Source: Saprospiraceae bacterium | GTDB lineage: Bacteria; Bacteroidota; Bacteroidia; Chitinophagales; Saprospiraceae | Direction: 5' to 3' | Length of the DNA stretch: 64,000 bases | Assembly (NCBI GenBank): GCA_016715985.1 | Contig: JADJXD010000001.1 | Coordinates: 2,666,001-2,730,000 of the forward strand | Shown: in pieces, positions 1-9,176 of the stretch | Position numbering within the stretch: the first letter of the stretch is position 1 | Layout of the letters: each line of letters begins with the position of its first letter | Made by a program: the position numbers and the translations under genes | Notes under the pieces: model-generated | The model's database searches: none | What the model was told of the DNA's origin: nothing | The model's input: the letters and a program-made list of their open reading frames with translations, nothing else

Positions 1-1
1 G

Positions 2-655
2 CCAAGGGTCTTTGGTCATAAGAATGGAGTGAATGCAGTTCGTGAAGTGACCGAATGTGCTGCAGAACTGGGAATCAGATATTTGACATTGTATGCTTTT
101 TCAACTGAAAATTGGGGGAGACCACAGTTTGAAGTGACAACTTTGATGGATCTTCTGGTTGAAACCATAAAAAGAGAACTGAGTACACTGAATAAAAACA
201 ACATCAAACTTCAGGCTATCGGCGATTTACAAAAACTGCCTGCCAAAACATACAAAGCTTTGATGGAAGGAATAGAAAATACAAGATTTAATACCCGTAT
301 GACTTTGGTTCTGGCGTTGAATTACAGTTCAAGATGGGAAATAACGGAAGCTGTCAAAAATATAGCATCAGAAATCCGGGAAGGAAATTTATCGGTCAGT
401 GATATAAAAGAAGAAATTATAACACAGCATCTGTCCACTAAGGATATTCCTGATCCGGCGTTAATGATCAGAACAAGTGGTGAGTACCGGATAAGTAATT
501 ATCTCCTTTGGCAATCCGCATATTCAGAACTGTACTTTACACCGGTTTTATGGCCGGATTTCAGAAAGCAACATTTTTTTGAGGCAATTATAGATTATCA
601 AAACAGAGAGCGTAGATTTGGCAAAATTAGTGAACAACTCCATCCTGTAAGTTAA
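2..655 (+). CDS. uppS: Isoprenyl (undecaprenyl diphosphate) synthase, 5'-truncated by window edge
   Basis: Cis-prenyltransferase that elongates farnesyl diphosphate with isopentenyl diphosphate to make the C55 lipid carrier for peptidoglycan and surface glycans. The reading frame is open from base 2, so about 30 N-terminal residues with the catalytic Asp of the DGNGRWA motif lie outside the window. The visible part starts at PRVFGHKNGV, followed by the family motif YAFSTENWGRP and the C-terminal block RTSGEYRISNYLLWQ ending in AYSELYF. The Met at base 29 is internal, not the start. It lies 70 bp before bamA, the usual Bacteroidota order. Identity is near certain. Confidence 0.95.
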   Translation, partial: PRVFGHKNGVNAVREVTECAAELGIRYLTLYAFSTENWGRPQFEVTTLMDLLVETIKRELSTLNKNNIKLQAIGDLQKLPAKTYKALMEGIENTRFNTRMTLVLALNYSSRWEITEAVKNIASEIREGNLSVSDIKEEIITQHLSTKDIPDPALMIRTSGEYRISNYLLWQSAYSELYFTPVLWPDFRKQHFFEAIIDYQNRERRFGKISEQLHPVS

Positions 656-725
656 ATATAAATTAAAAAAACAGCAGTATCACTGATTGAACCGTTATAA
701 AAAACGCAAATTAAGCTAACATAAT

Positions 726-3326
726 ATGAGTATTCAAAAAATAATTAAACTGTCCATGGTGCTGTTAAGCATTTTTTTATCCGGACAAATTTTGTATGCT
801 CAGGACGTTCCATCTGACATCCTTGATTACAGAGAAAAAAAATCTTATGAAATCGGAGGAATACAGATCACGGGAGCAGAGACGAAAGACAGAAATGCCA
901 TTAAATCCATTGCCGGACTAAGAGAAGGTAATAAAATTCAGATACCTGGTCCGGAAATTCCTACAGCAATTAAGGCATTACTACGACTAAAGTTATTTGA
1001 CAACGTACAGATTTATATGGATAGTGTCAAAGAAAATGTAGCTTTTCTACGTATTGAGCTGATAGAAAGACCTATCCTCTCAAGATATTCTTATAAAGGT
1101 GTGAAAACTTCACAACATGATGACCTGAATGATATTGTAAAAGCGATTCTTACCAAAGGTGGGATTGTGACAGATGATCAGAAGGAATTGGCCAGAAAAA
1201 AAATAATAGAGTTTTATGTTGAAAAAGGCCGTCTCGATACGGAAGTAATCGTTCGGGAATTTCCGGATGAAGGAAAAATTGCGAGTGTTCGCATAGAATT
1301 TGACATTGAACTTAATAATAAGATAAAAGTCGAAGACATTGTAATTGAAGGAAATACAAAATTTAAAGATAAAAAACTGCGAAAAAAAATGTCCAAAACC
1401 AAAAAGAAAGGGACATTATTCAGAAAGTCAAAATTCATTGAGAAAGAATACAACGAAGATTTAAAGTCTATCGTCAAATTTTATCAGGAGGAAGGATATA
1501 AAGATGCAAGAATTATCAAAGACACAGTTACGAGGACAGCCAACCGAAATGTTTTGATCCGCTTAACCATTGATGAAGGCAACAGGTATTATTTCAGAAA
1601 TATTAAATGGAAAGGTAATTCTATATATACAGATGAACAATTATACACAATTCTGGGCATATCCAAAGGAGATGTTTATAATCCTGAATTGCTGCAAAAC
1701 AGACTGAAGTTCAGTTTGGACGGCCGGGATATATCCTCACTTTATCTGGATGATGGTTATCTGGCTTTTGATGTGACCCCGGCAGAAGTGGCGATTGAAA
1801 ATGATTCTGTAGATATAGAAATGAGAATATTTGAAGGTCCGCAATTTACAGTGGACAATGTTATCATCAAAGGAAATGACCGAACCAATGAGCACATTAT
1901 ACGTCGGGAAATCAGAACCCGTCCCGGCCAGAAGTTCAGCAGATCAGATATTATCAGATCACAGAGAGAAATCATCAATCTGGGATATTTCAATCCGGAA
2001 GCTTTAGGTATAAATACGCCTGTAAATCAAAACAGAGGTACAGTAGATATTGAGTACACACTGGAAGAAAAGCCTTCGGATCAGTTGGAGTTATCTGCCG
2101 GATATGGGGGATTCAGCGGATTGATCGGTACATTGGGAGTTGTTTTTAATAACTTTTCTGCTGCCAATATAAAGGACAGATCTACCTGGAGTCCTTTACC
2201 CCAAGGTGACGGGCAGAAATTGTCTCTTAGAGTTCAGTCCAACAGCCGGTTTTTCAAGTCATACAACTTTTCATTTACAGAACCCTGGCTTGGAGGCAAA
2301 AGACCAACTTCATTTACAATCGGTGCCGTACAAACTGCATTTGATTACACACTTCAAAATGCAGGTAAGTTAAAAATTACAAGAGCTTTTGTCGGATTAG
2401 GATCACAATTGAAATGGCCGGACGACTTCTTTTCGTCCAACACTACTTTAAATATTGAACAAATAGACCTTAATAAGTTCAGAGGAGGAGGATTTAATAT
2501 TACAGTCGGTAATTTTAAAAATTTCAGTATTCGTCAGACTATTACCAGAAGCAGTGTCAGCGATCCATTGTTTCCCAGGAGAGGCTCCCGGGTATCATTA
2601 TCATTACAAATTACACCTCCCTATTCATTATTCAGAGAAACTAAATTCTTTGAACCAAGTGAAGCAGATATAGCTGCTATCAGGCGTGAACTGGATTTTG
2701 AAAACGGCCCCGGAAGGCCTACTACGGATGCACAGGTACTTGATAAGATTAATGAACTGAGAGAGGCAAAGAAATTTGAATGGCTGGAGTATCACAAGTG
2801 GCGTATCAATTCCGAATGGTATTATAATATCTTTGACAAATTTGTAGTGGCAGCTTCCGCCAAAATTGGTATTTTGGGGTCATTCAGTAAAGACATAGGT
2901 ATTTCACCTTTCGAAAGATTTGAACTGGGTGGTGATGGTATATCCAACCAGAATGCCGGATTACAGGGTAGAGACATTTTGGCATTAAGGGGATATCAGC
3001 CGAATGAAATAGAAGGTAACGGCGTAGGGGGAGCTCCTATTTTCAATAAATATACTGTTGAACTGAGGTATCCGTTATCACTTAATCCTAACTCAACGAT
3101 CTATGTGACAACATTTTTACAAGGGGGTAATACTTATCAGAGCTTTAAAGATTTTAATCCTTTTGATCTTAAGCGGTCAGGAGGATTTGGAGCGAGAGTA
3201 TTTTTACCCATGTTCGGATTACTGGGATTTGATTACGGATTTGGATTTGACAGGAATCTTGGACCCAATGCGACACCGGGACAATACGGTAAATTCAATA
3301 TCGTCCTGGGATTTGAACCGGAGTAA
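726..3326 (+). CDS. bamA: Outer membrane protein assembly factor BamA (Omp85)
   Basis: Central subunit of the BAM complex, which inserts beta-barrel proteins into the outer membrane. The 866 residues begin with a signal peptide (about residues 1-26, ending YAQ). A periplasmic region with POTRA-type repeats follows to about residue 440; phrases such as 'VEDIVIEGNTKF' and 'VDNVIIKGNDRT' mark POTRA strands. The C-terminal half is the barrel, with the Omp85 'LRGY' motif near residue 757 and a terminal aromatic-rich strand. A charged insertion in the barrel (about 640-690) is typical of larger Bacteroidota BamAs. It sits between uppS and an OmpH/Skp chaperone, probably as one transcription unit. 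Confidence 0.93.
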   Translation: MSIQKIIKLSMVLLSIFLSGQILYAQDVPSDILDYREKKSYEIGGIQITGAETKDRNAIKSIAGLREGNKIQIPGPEIPTAIKALLRLKLFDNVQIYMDSVKENVAFLRIELIERPILSRYSYKGVKTSQHDDLNDIVKAILTKGGIVTDDQKELARKKIIEFYVEKGRLDTEVIVREFPDEGKIASVRIEFDIELNNKIKVEDIVIEGNTKFKDKKLRKKMSKTKKKGTLFRKSKFIEKEYNEDLKSIVKFYQEEGYKDARIIKDTVTRTANRNVLIRLTIDEGNRYYFRNIKWKGNSIYTDEQLYTILGISKGDVYNPELLQNRLKFSLDGRDISSLYLDDGYLAFDVTPAEVAIENDSVDIEMRIFEGPQFTVDNVIIKGNDRTNEHIIRREIRTRPGQKFSRSDIIRSQREIINLGYFNPEALGINTPVNQNRGTVDIEYTLEEKPSDQLELSAGYGGFSGLIGTLGVVFNNFSAANIKDRSTWSPLPQGDGQKLSLRVQSNSRFFKSYNFSFTEPWLGGKRPTSFTIGAVQTAFDYTLQNAGKLKITRAFVGLGSQLKWPDDFFSSNTTLNIEQIDLNKFRGGGFNITVGNFKNFSIRQTITRSSVSDPLFPRRGSRVSLSLQITPPYSLFRETKFFEPSEADIAAIRRELDFENGPGRPTTDAQVLDKINELREAKKFEWLEYHKWRINSEWYYNIFDKFVVAASAKIGILGSFSKDIGISPFERFELGGDGISNQNAGLQGRDILALRGYQPNEIEGNGVGGAPIFNKYTVELRYPLSLNPNSTIYVTTFLQGGNTYQSFKDFNPFDLKRSGGFGARVFLPMFGLLGFDYGFGFDRNLGPNATPGQYGKFNIVLGFEPE

Positions 3327-3412
3327 TCTTAAAAATGCGTTAAATAGTTTTTACCTGTAACTTAAATATACAAATGAAAGTTTTTCAATCATTATCAAAT
3401 AAATCAAATAAA

Positions 3413-3919
3413 ATGAAGCAAACCCTTATTTATCTATTTATAGCATTCGGCATGATTTCGGGTCTGGATGCTCAGAAATTTGGCTACCTGAATACACAGG
3501 AGTTATTGACCAGTATGCCGGAATTAAAAGTGGCTGATATTCAGTTGCAGGCCTTACAAAATGAACTTTTAAGTAAAGGCGAAGAAATGGTGGTGAAGTT
3601 TGAAGCTGAATACAAAACTTATATGACTGAAGCCAATGGCGGAACACTTTCCAAAGTGCAGATGCAGAAAAAGGAAGAAGAACTTGTTGCAAAACAGGAA
3701 GAAATTAAAAAGTACGAAAACGAAATTCAGGAAAAATTGGCCGTTAAGCGCGAAGAGTTGTACAAACCAATATTGGATAAAGTAAAAAGTGAAATCGAAA
3801 AACTAGGCAAAGAAGGTTCTTATACCATGATTTTTGATTCAAGTGCAGGTATGATTCTTCATGCCTCTGATTCTGAAAATCTAATGCCGGTAATGAAAAC
3901 AAGACTTGGGGTCAACTGA
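3413..3919 (+). CDS. OmpH/Skp-family periplasmic chaperone
   Basis: Periplasmic holdase that escorts unfolded outer-membrane proteins to BamA. From the Met at 3413 the protein has a clean signal peptide (MKQTLIYLF... cleaved after LDA), then the Skp start motif KFGYLNTQELL, a long charged coiled-coil (residues about 45-125, rich in K and E) and a short C-terminal strand region. An in-frame ATG at 3374 would add 13 polar residues ahead of the signal peptide, so the downstream start is preferred. Length of 168 residues fits the family. It follows bamA directly and is closed by a good terminator at 3951. Confidence 0.9.
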   Translation: MKQTLIYLFIAFGMISGLDAQKFGYLNTQELLTSMPELKVADIQLQALQNELLSKGEEMVVKFEAEYKTYMTEANGGTLSKVQMQKKEEELVAKQEEIKKYENEIQEKLAVKREELYKPILDKVKSEIEKLGKEGSYTMIFDSSAGMILHASDSENLMPVMKTRLGVN

Positions 3920-3950
3920 TAGTTTCGGTTTTTGATTCTTTGTAAAAAAA

Positions 3951-3981
3951 AAGCTCATTCCAAAAAGAATGGGCTTTTTTT
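3951..3981 (+). terminator. Intrinsic terminator after the uppS-bamA-ompH unit
   Basis: Ten-base arms AAGCTCATTC (3951-3960) and GAATGGGCTT (3967-3976) pair with a single G-T wobble around a six-base loop. They are preceded by an A tract and followed by a T run to 3981. Position 31 bp after the chaperone stop fits termination of the upstream unit. Confidence 0.85.
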
Positions 3982-4339
3982 AAGGCCATGAGATTAGAAA
4001 TGATTTTTGAGCTAATAAAATTTTAAACATAGCTTCAATTAAAGTAAAATTCTTACCTTTGTAATAGGGTATTTTTAAATTTTCAGTTGGATATAAACAA
4101 ATCTGAATTTTTAACGATACTCTTTTTAATCCGGACATATTGGAACATATTGACAGTAAGTACATTAATTCAATCTTTAAGTAAATCTTACTTTCTTTGA
4201 TATTCTGATATAATTAAATTGGAAAATTGAATCAGAAATAACTTATTTTAGAGTATTTTCACAGATAAATTACTCTCTTAAATTAAGTTCTCTTATTCTT
4301 TTAATTTATAAAAATTATATTGATTAATTAAGTGGAAGT
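3982..4339. other. Long AT-rich intergenic region upstream of deoC
   Basis: About 360 bases without a convincing gene. It holds one TAnnTTTG element (4054-4061). A TTG-initiated frame of about 38 codons (around 4087-4203) looks random and is not called. No tRNA-like or riboswitch-like structure was recognised. Confidence 0.5.
4054..4061 (+). promoter_or_regulatory. Candidate Bacteroidota -7 promoter element (TACCTTTG)
   Basis: An exact match to the TAnnTTTG consensus of the Bacteroidota primary sigma factor. No TTTG is seen at the -33 position, so support is weak. If used, it would give the deoC transcript a leader of about 270 bases. Confidence 0.25.
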
Positions 4340-4996
4340 ATGAAAAAAAGTGACATTAATCAAAGGATAGACCATACTTTGTTAAGGGCTAATGCCACTA
4401 ATACCGAGATACAGCAGCTTTGTGAAGAGGCAGTAAAATTTGGATTTGCTACAGTGTGCATTCCACCATATTACATCGGGAAGGCAAAAAAATGGCTTCA
4501 AAAGTCAAAAGTAGGAATTTGTACAGTTATTGGCTTTCCATTGGGTTATCAACATATTGCTGTTAAAGTGGAAGAATGTAAAAAAGCAATCGAAGAAGGA
4601 GCGGATGAGCTTGATGTAGTGGTGAATATTGCTGCAGTGAAGAACGGTGATTGGGATACAATAAGCTCTGAAGTGGATCATCTAGCTACGATGACGAGAA
4701 TGAGAGACAAGGTCATAAAATTGATTTTTGAAACAGCTTATCTGAATGAAGATGAAATCAGGCAACTTTGTGAATTGTGTATTCGAAATGAAGTGGATTA
4801 TGCCAAAACATCAACTGGATTTGCAAATGAAGGTGCAAAAGTAGAAACCATCCGGTTTATGTCTGAAATATTGGGTGACAAAGTTAAAATAAAAGCATCC
4901 GGTGGAATTAAAACTAAAGAACATGCAGAGCAAATGATTGAAGCCGGTGCGGACAGAATAGGTACTTCATCAGGAGTTTCCATCGTTGAAGGATAG
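4340..4996 (+). CDS. deoC: Deoxyribose-phosphate aldolase
   Basis: Class I aldolase that splits 2-deoxyribose 5-phosphate into glyceraldehyde 3-phosphate and acetaldehyde in deoxynucleoside catabolism. The 218-residue TIM barrel shows the Schiff-base lysine in YAKTSTGF (Lys156), the second conserved lysine in KASGGIK (Lys185), and the early DHTLL motif. Length and motifs match short bacterial DeoC. It stands alone after a long intergenic region and before an unrelated SPOR-like gene, so no nucleoside operon is visible here. Confidence 0.94.
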   Translation: MKKSDINQRIDHTLLRANATNTEIQQLCEEAVKFGFATVCIPPYYIGKAKKWLQKSKVGICTVIGFPLGYQHIAVKVEECKKAIEEGADELDVVVNIAAVKNGDWDTISSEVDHLATMTRMRDKVIKLIFETAYLNEDEIRQLCELCIRNEVDYAKTSTGFANEGAKVETIRFMSEILGDKVKIKASGGIKTKEHAEQMIEAGADRIGTSSGVSIVEG

Positions 4997-5081
4997 TAAA
5001 AATTTAAAAATCGAGCCCATTGTGTGTTATCATTGAATTGCAGATTTGAATATTTATAAATCAAACCGTAAATAAATAGGT

Positions 5082-5507
5082 ATGCGGTCACATTCGAATA
5101 TAAAAGTGATATTAAAGACTTTTCCATTTATTTTCCTTTTAATTATTTCGACTACAACTGTGTTTTCTCAGTCAAATATTTCCATTAAAACTTCACCGTT
5201 TGTTACCGGAATGATGGAAAGATTTATTGATAATGGAAAAAGAAATGAACAGGTAAGATCCTGGAGAATTCAGATTATCACTACAGATGACAGGAGAGAG
5301 ATGGAACAGGCAAGAACAAAATTTTCGTCAATGTATCCGGGCATCAGTATGGACTGGAAGCATGAGGCACCATATTATCAGGTTCGTGTAGGCGCTTATG
5401 AGAATAAAATCAAGATGATGCCGTTCTTATTGGAGTTAAGAAAAATATTTCCATCTTCAACACCGGTTTTGGATAATATCCAAAAGCGAACTTTAGTGAA
5501 TAATTAA
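5082..5507 (+). CDS. Secreted SPOR-like domain protein
   Basis: A 141-residue exported protein of unproven function. Residues 1-30 are a signal peptide (hydrophobic run FPFIFLLIISTTTVFSQ). The rest resembles a SPOR (peptidoglycan-binding) fold: 'WRIQIITTDDR', a helix with 'EQARTKFSSMYP', then 'YYQVRVGAY' and a final helix and strand, the usual order of that domain. SPOR domains bind denuded glycan strands at division sites. It ends 5 bp before rodA, which supports a cell-wall role and co-transcription. Confidence 0.7.
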   Translation: MRSHSNIKVILKTFPFIFLLIISTTTVFSQSNISIKTSPFVTGMMERFIDNGKRNEQVRSWRIQIITTDDRREMEQARTKFSSMYPGISMDWKHEAPYYQVRVGAYENKIKMMPFLLELRKIFPSSTPVLDNIQKRTLVNN

Positions 5508-5512
5508 CCTGA

Positions 5513-6922
5513 ATGGCTCAAATCCAAATTTCAAAAAACAGATCTCTCGACTGGGTTTCTTTAACCGTTTATGTCAGCCTTTTATTTATTGGTTGGTCCA
5601 TGTTATACTCTACGACTTATAATTCAGAACAACCTTATGCTTTTCTGAATATCAGTTCCGTAATTGGATCACAGACAGTGTGGCTCGTCATATCGTTGAT
5701 TGCCTTCGTCAGTGTGTTAACCTTAGACTGGAAATTCTGGAATACGCTCGCTTTTCCGGTTTACGCCATTACGGTTTTATTATTGATATTAGTCTTATTT
5801 TTTGGAAAGGAAATCAACGGTTCAAAATCATGGTTTTCATTTGGTGTTTTCTCAATCCAACCATCTGAATGGGCAAAATTCGGCACAGCATTGGCATTAT
5901 CCAGTTATCTAAGTTTTTTAAAAACCAATCTGCAGGATTCCAAGGTTCTGATGATAGCTATCGGAATCTTTATGGTTCCTGCATTAGTGATTTTGCTGCA
6001 GCCGGATCCCGGTTCAGCTCTTGTGTATATGTCTTTTTTTGTTTTATTGTATCGCAAAGGGCTTTCTCCTTTTATTTTTCTCACAGCATTTAGCTTTATT
6101 TTCTGTTTCATTTTGTCTTTAGTGTTCAGCCCGGTAGATGTAACTGTATTTATTTGTAGTATCGTAGGGGTAGTATTGATTTTTGAACATCAGAATCCAA
6201 GAAATGCATTTCTGATATCAGCCGGTATGTTAGCGATGATTTTGTTCCTGTATATGCAAAATGAACACCAATTGGTTTTATTGCCACCCATTATTGTACT
6301 GATCGTTTTCAGTTTATTGCTTTTTTTCAAAAAGAATTTCAGACTATTAGCAATTACAATTCCACTGGCCACTTTATTTGTTGTGTTCTCATTCGGGGCG
6401 ACCTATGTATTTGAAAATGCACTTAAACCACATCAGCAAGACAGAATAAATGTGTGGCTGCGTCCTGAAAAATGCGATCCGAGAGGTTCACTATATAACG
6501 TACTTCAGTCTAAACTGGCTATTGGCTCAGGAGGGATGGCGGGCAAAGGTTTTTTAAAAGGTGAGATGACCAAACTCAATTATGTGCCGGAACAAACTAC
6601 AGATTTTATATTTACTTCAGTCGGTGAAGAACAAGGATTTATAGGTAGTGTAGGCGTAATATTTCTCTTTACAGTATTGCTATTGAGGTGTGTGACGATT
6701 GCCGAAAGGGCGAAGCTCGAGTTTATCAGAAATTATGCATACTGTGTATTGGGAATATTATTGGTTCATTTTTTTATAAATATAGGTATGACCATCGGTA
6801 TTATGCCTGTGATTGGTATTCCATTGCCATTTCTTAGTAAAGGTGGTTCATCTTTACTGGCATTTTCAGTCATGATATCCGTTTTATTAAAAATGGATAT
6901 GGCCAGATTCAGATCAAATTAA
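5513..6922 (+). CDS. rodA: Peptidoglycan glycosyltransferase RodA (SEDS family)
   Basis: Multi-pass membrane glycosyltransferase that polymerises lipid II during cell elongation, working with a class B PBP. The 469-residue protein has about ten hydrophobic segments and SEDS motifs: 'GSKSWFSFGVFSIQPSEWAK' in the first third, 'KPHQQDRI' before the large periplasmic loop, 'DFIFTSVGEEQGF', and the C-terminal 'GIPLPFLSKGGSS'. It has an extra set of hydrophobic helices in the middle (about residues 180-300), making it longer than E. coli RodA, as is common in Bacteroidota. It is tightly spaced with the SPOR gene upstream and tgt downstream. Confidence 0.92.
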   Translation: MAQIQISKNRSLDWVSLTVYVSLLFIGWSMLYSTTYNSEQPYAFLNISSVIGSQTVWLVISLIAFVSVLTLDWKFWNTLAFPVYAITVLLLILVLFFGKEINGSKSWFSFGVFSIQPSEWAKFGTALALSSYLSFLKTNLQDSKVLMIAIGIFMVPALVILLQPDPGSALVYMSFFVLLYRKGLSPFIFLTAFSFIFCFILSLVFSPVDVTVFICSIVGVVLIFEHQNPRNAFLISAGMLAMILFLYMQNEHQLVLLPPIIVLIVFSLLLFFKKNFRLLAITIPLATLFVVFSFGATYVFENALKPHQQDRINVWLRPEKCDPRGSLYNVLQSKLAIGSGGMAGKGFLKGEMTKLNYVPEQTTDFIFTSVGEEQGFIGSVGVIFLFTVLLLRCVTIAERAKLEFIRNYAYCVLGILLVHFFINIGMTIGIMPVIGIPLPFLSKGGSSLLAFSVMISVLLKMDMARFRSN

Positions 6923-6924
6923 TT

Positions 6925-8055
6925 ATGAGTTTTAAAATTCTAAATGCAGATAAACATTCTGCCGCAAGAGCAGGAATACTGAGTACTGCTCATGGTGAAA
7001 TTAAAACACCTATCTTCATGCCTGTGGGTACGCAGGGCACTGTAAAAGCGGTACATCAGCAAGAACTGGAAGACCCGATCAAAGCACAGATTATTCTGGG
7101 AAATACCTATCATTTATATCTGAGACCAGGTACTGAAGTGTTAAATAAGGCTGGAGGCTTGCATAAATTTATTAATTGGGACAAACCTATACTGACCGAT
7201 AGCGGCGGATATCAGGTTTATTCACTCAAAGGAATGAGAAAGATAACAGAAGAAGGAGTAAAGTTCCAGTCACATGTTGACGGTTCACGACATTTTTTCT
7301 CCCCGGAGTCCGTTATGGATATTCAGCGAATTATAGGAGCTGATATCATTATGGCTTTTGATGAATGTACACCTTATCCTTGTGATTATGATTATGCCCG
7401 ACGATCAATGTATATGACCCATCGTTGGTTAGCCAGATGCATCTCTCATTTTGACAATACAGACCCTGTTTATGATTTTGAGCAAACCTTTGCTCCCATC
7501 GTTCAGGGGAGTACCTATCCGGATCTCAGGAAAGAGTCTGCTGAGTTTGTATCTGCATTGGACAGGGATATAAACGCCATAGGTGGCTTATCTGTCGGTG
7601 AGCCACATGAGGATATGTACCGGATGACAGAATTGGTCTGCGGAATATTACCGAAGGATAAACCAAGATATCTGATGGGTGTCGGACTGCCGGAGAATAT
7701 TCTTGAAAGTATTGCATTGGGGGTAGATATGTTTGATTGTGTATTACCCACCAGAAATGCACGTCATGGAATTCTCTACACTTCTGCCGGTGTAATCAAT
7801 ATCAAAAATGCCAGATGGGCAGATAATTTTAATCCGATAGATTCTGAAAGCCACGCACCAACCAGTCGTAATCATACGTTAGCATATTTAAGACATCTAT
7901 TTAAGGTGGATGAAATACTCGGAATGCAGATTGCTTCTATACAAAATCTTACATTTTTTCTTAGTCTGGTCACACAGGCACGTGAAAAAATCATCGAAGG
8001 CAGCTTTCCGGAATGGAAGAATAAAATGGTAAAAACAGTCAGTAACAGGTTATAA
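6925..8055 (+). CDS. tgt: tRNA-guanine transglycosylase
   Basis: Exchanges guanine at the wobble position of Asn, Asp, His and Tyr tRNAs for a queuine precursor. The 376-residue protein carries the N-terminal 'GTIKTPIFMPVGTQG'-type block (here GEIKTPIFMPVGTQGTVK), the active-site motif DSGGYQV, 'FDECTPYPCDYDYA', 'GGLSVGEP' and 'MGVGLPENIL'. The C-terminal zinc site is unusual. Where bacterial enzymes have CDCYTC, this one has SHAPTS (residues 309-314), although the following 'AYLRHL' histidine is kept. It starts 2 bp after rodA and ends 5 bp before the LptF/G gene. Confidence 0.94.
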   Translation: MSFKILNADKHSAARAGILSTAHGEIKTPIFMPVGTQGTVKAVHQQELEDPIKAQIILGNTYHLYLRPGTEVLNKAGGLHKFINWDKPILTDSGGYQVYSLKGMRKITEEGVKFQSHVDGSRHFFSPESVMDIQRIIGADIIMAFDECTPYPCDYDYARRSMYMTHRWLARCISHFDNTDPVYDFEQTFAPIVQGSTYPDLRKESAEFVSALDRDINAIGGLSVGEPHEDMYRMTELVCGILPKDKPRYLMGVGLPENILESIALGVDMFDCVLPTRNARHGILYTSAGVINIKNARWADNFNPIDSESHAPTSRNHTLAYLRHLFKVDEILGMQIASIQNLTFFLSLVTQAREKIIEGSFPEWKNKMVKTVSNRL

Positions 8056-8060
8056 TCAGC

Positions 8061-9149
8061 ATGTTTAAAATATTGGACATATATATTATAAAAAAGTATT
8101 TATCCACTTTTTTCTTTACCATGATTCTGATCACCATGATTGCAATCACCATCAATTATTTTGAACAGGTGGATAAATTTGTGGATTCAGGATTGTCGGC
8201 AAAGGAGATTGTACTTCAATATTATATTCATTTTGTTCCCTGGATTAATGGATTGCTCTGGCCATTATTTTCCTTACTTGCTGTAATATTTTTTACATCC
8301 AGAATGGCAAAAAACTCAGAGATCATTAGTATTTTGGGTGCAAAAGTCAGTTATACCAGATTTTTATTGCCCTTTATGGTTGCAGGTACTTTTCTGGCTA
8401 TTTTGTTATGGCTGGGAATCAATTATGTTATTCCCGGCAGCAACCGGCATAAAAACGACTTTGAAGTACAATATATCAAGTCAACCTTAAAAAGTACACT
8501 CAGCTATAACATTCATTTTTTTCTGGACCCTACACAAAAGATATACATAAGAAATTATTCAGACAGGGATAGTACCGGGAGGACATTTCGATTAGACAGG
8601 TTTAAAGACGGAGAATTAGTTTATGCTTTAAAAGCAAATAAAATTACTTTTGCCGGTCAGCCCAATAAATGGCAACTCGAAAACTTTGAAGTAAGAACAT
8701 TTAACAATCTGAAAGAAACTTTGCTCATATCATCCGGTGAAAAATTAGATACGTCATTCGATTTTGTTCCATTGGATTTTACAAGATTTGCCAATCAGAT
8801 AGAAATAATGAGTACCGCTGAACTTAAAGAATTTCTGGAATACGAAAGGGCAAAAGGTTTGGATTCCGGTAAAAAGTATATTGTGGAAATCAATCGCAGA
8901 AATGCAGACCCTTTTACCATCATTATTCTCACTTTGATAGGAGTCGCTGTAGCTTCCAGAAAGGTAAGGGGAGGTATGGGACTTCATCTTGCTACAGGAG
9001 TAATCTTAGGTGCATCTTTTGTGATACTTTCAAAATTCTCTACAACTTTTTCTACCAATTTGTCTCTTCCGCCGGGCATCGGCGTGTGGATTCCTAATAT
9101 TGTTTACAGTATTATAGCCCTGATATTAGTTAAGAATGCACAAAAGTAA
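8061..9149 (+). CDS. LptF/LptG-family permease
   Basis: Inner-membrane subunit of the LPS transporter, which extracts LPS for export through the periplasmic bridge. The 362-residue protein has the YjgP/YjgQ layout: three N-terminal membrane segments (motif 'IIKKYLSTFFFTMILI' at the start), a periplasmic beta-jellyroll domain from about 125 to 265, and three C-terminal segments. The sequence does not decide between LptF and LptG. It is the last gene of the rightward 5082-9149 cluster and converges on prfA. Confidence 0.88.
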   Translation: MFKILDIYIIKKYLSTFFFTMILITMIAITINYFEQVDKFVDSGLSAKEIVLQYYIHFVPWINGLLWPLFSLLAVIFFTSRMAKNSEIISILGAKVSYTRFLLPFMVAGTFLAILLWLGINYVIPGSNRHKNDFEVQYIKSTLKSTLSYNIHFFLDPTQKIYIRNYSDRDSTGRTFRLDRFKDGELVYALKANKITFAGQPNKWQLENFEVRTFNNLKETLLISSGEKLDTSFDFVPLDFTRFANQIEIMSTAELKEFLEYERAKGLDSGKKYIVEINRRNADPFTIIILTLIGVAVASRKVRGGMGLHLATGVILGASFVILSKFSTTFSTNLSLPPGIGVWIPNIVYSIIALILVKNAQK

Positions 9150-9176
9150 ATTGCATATCCTGAAGGTTTTGAATTC

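Noticed and set aside
4087..4203. Short TTG-initiated frame upstream of deoC
   Set aside because: About 38 codons, no recognisable motif, AT-rich and unsupported by spacing to a promoter.
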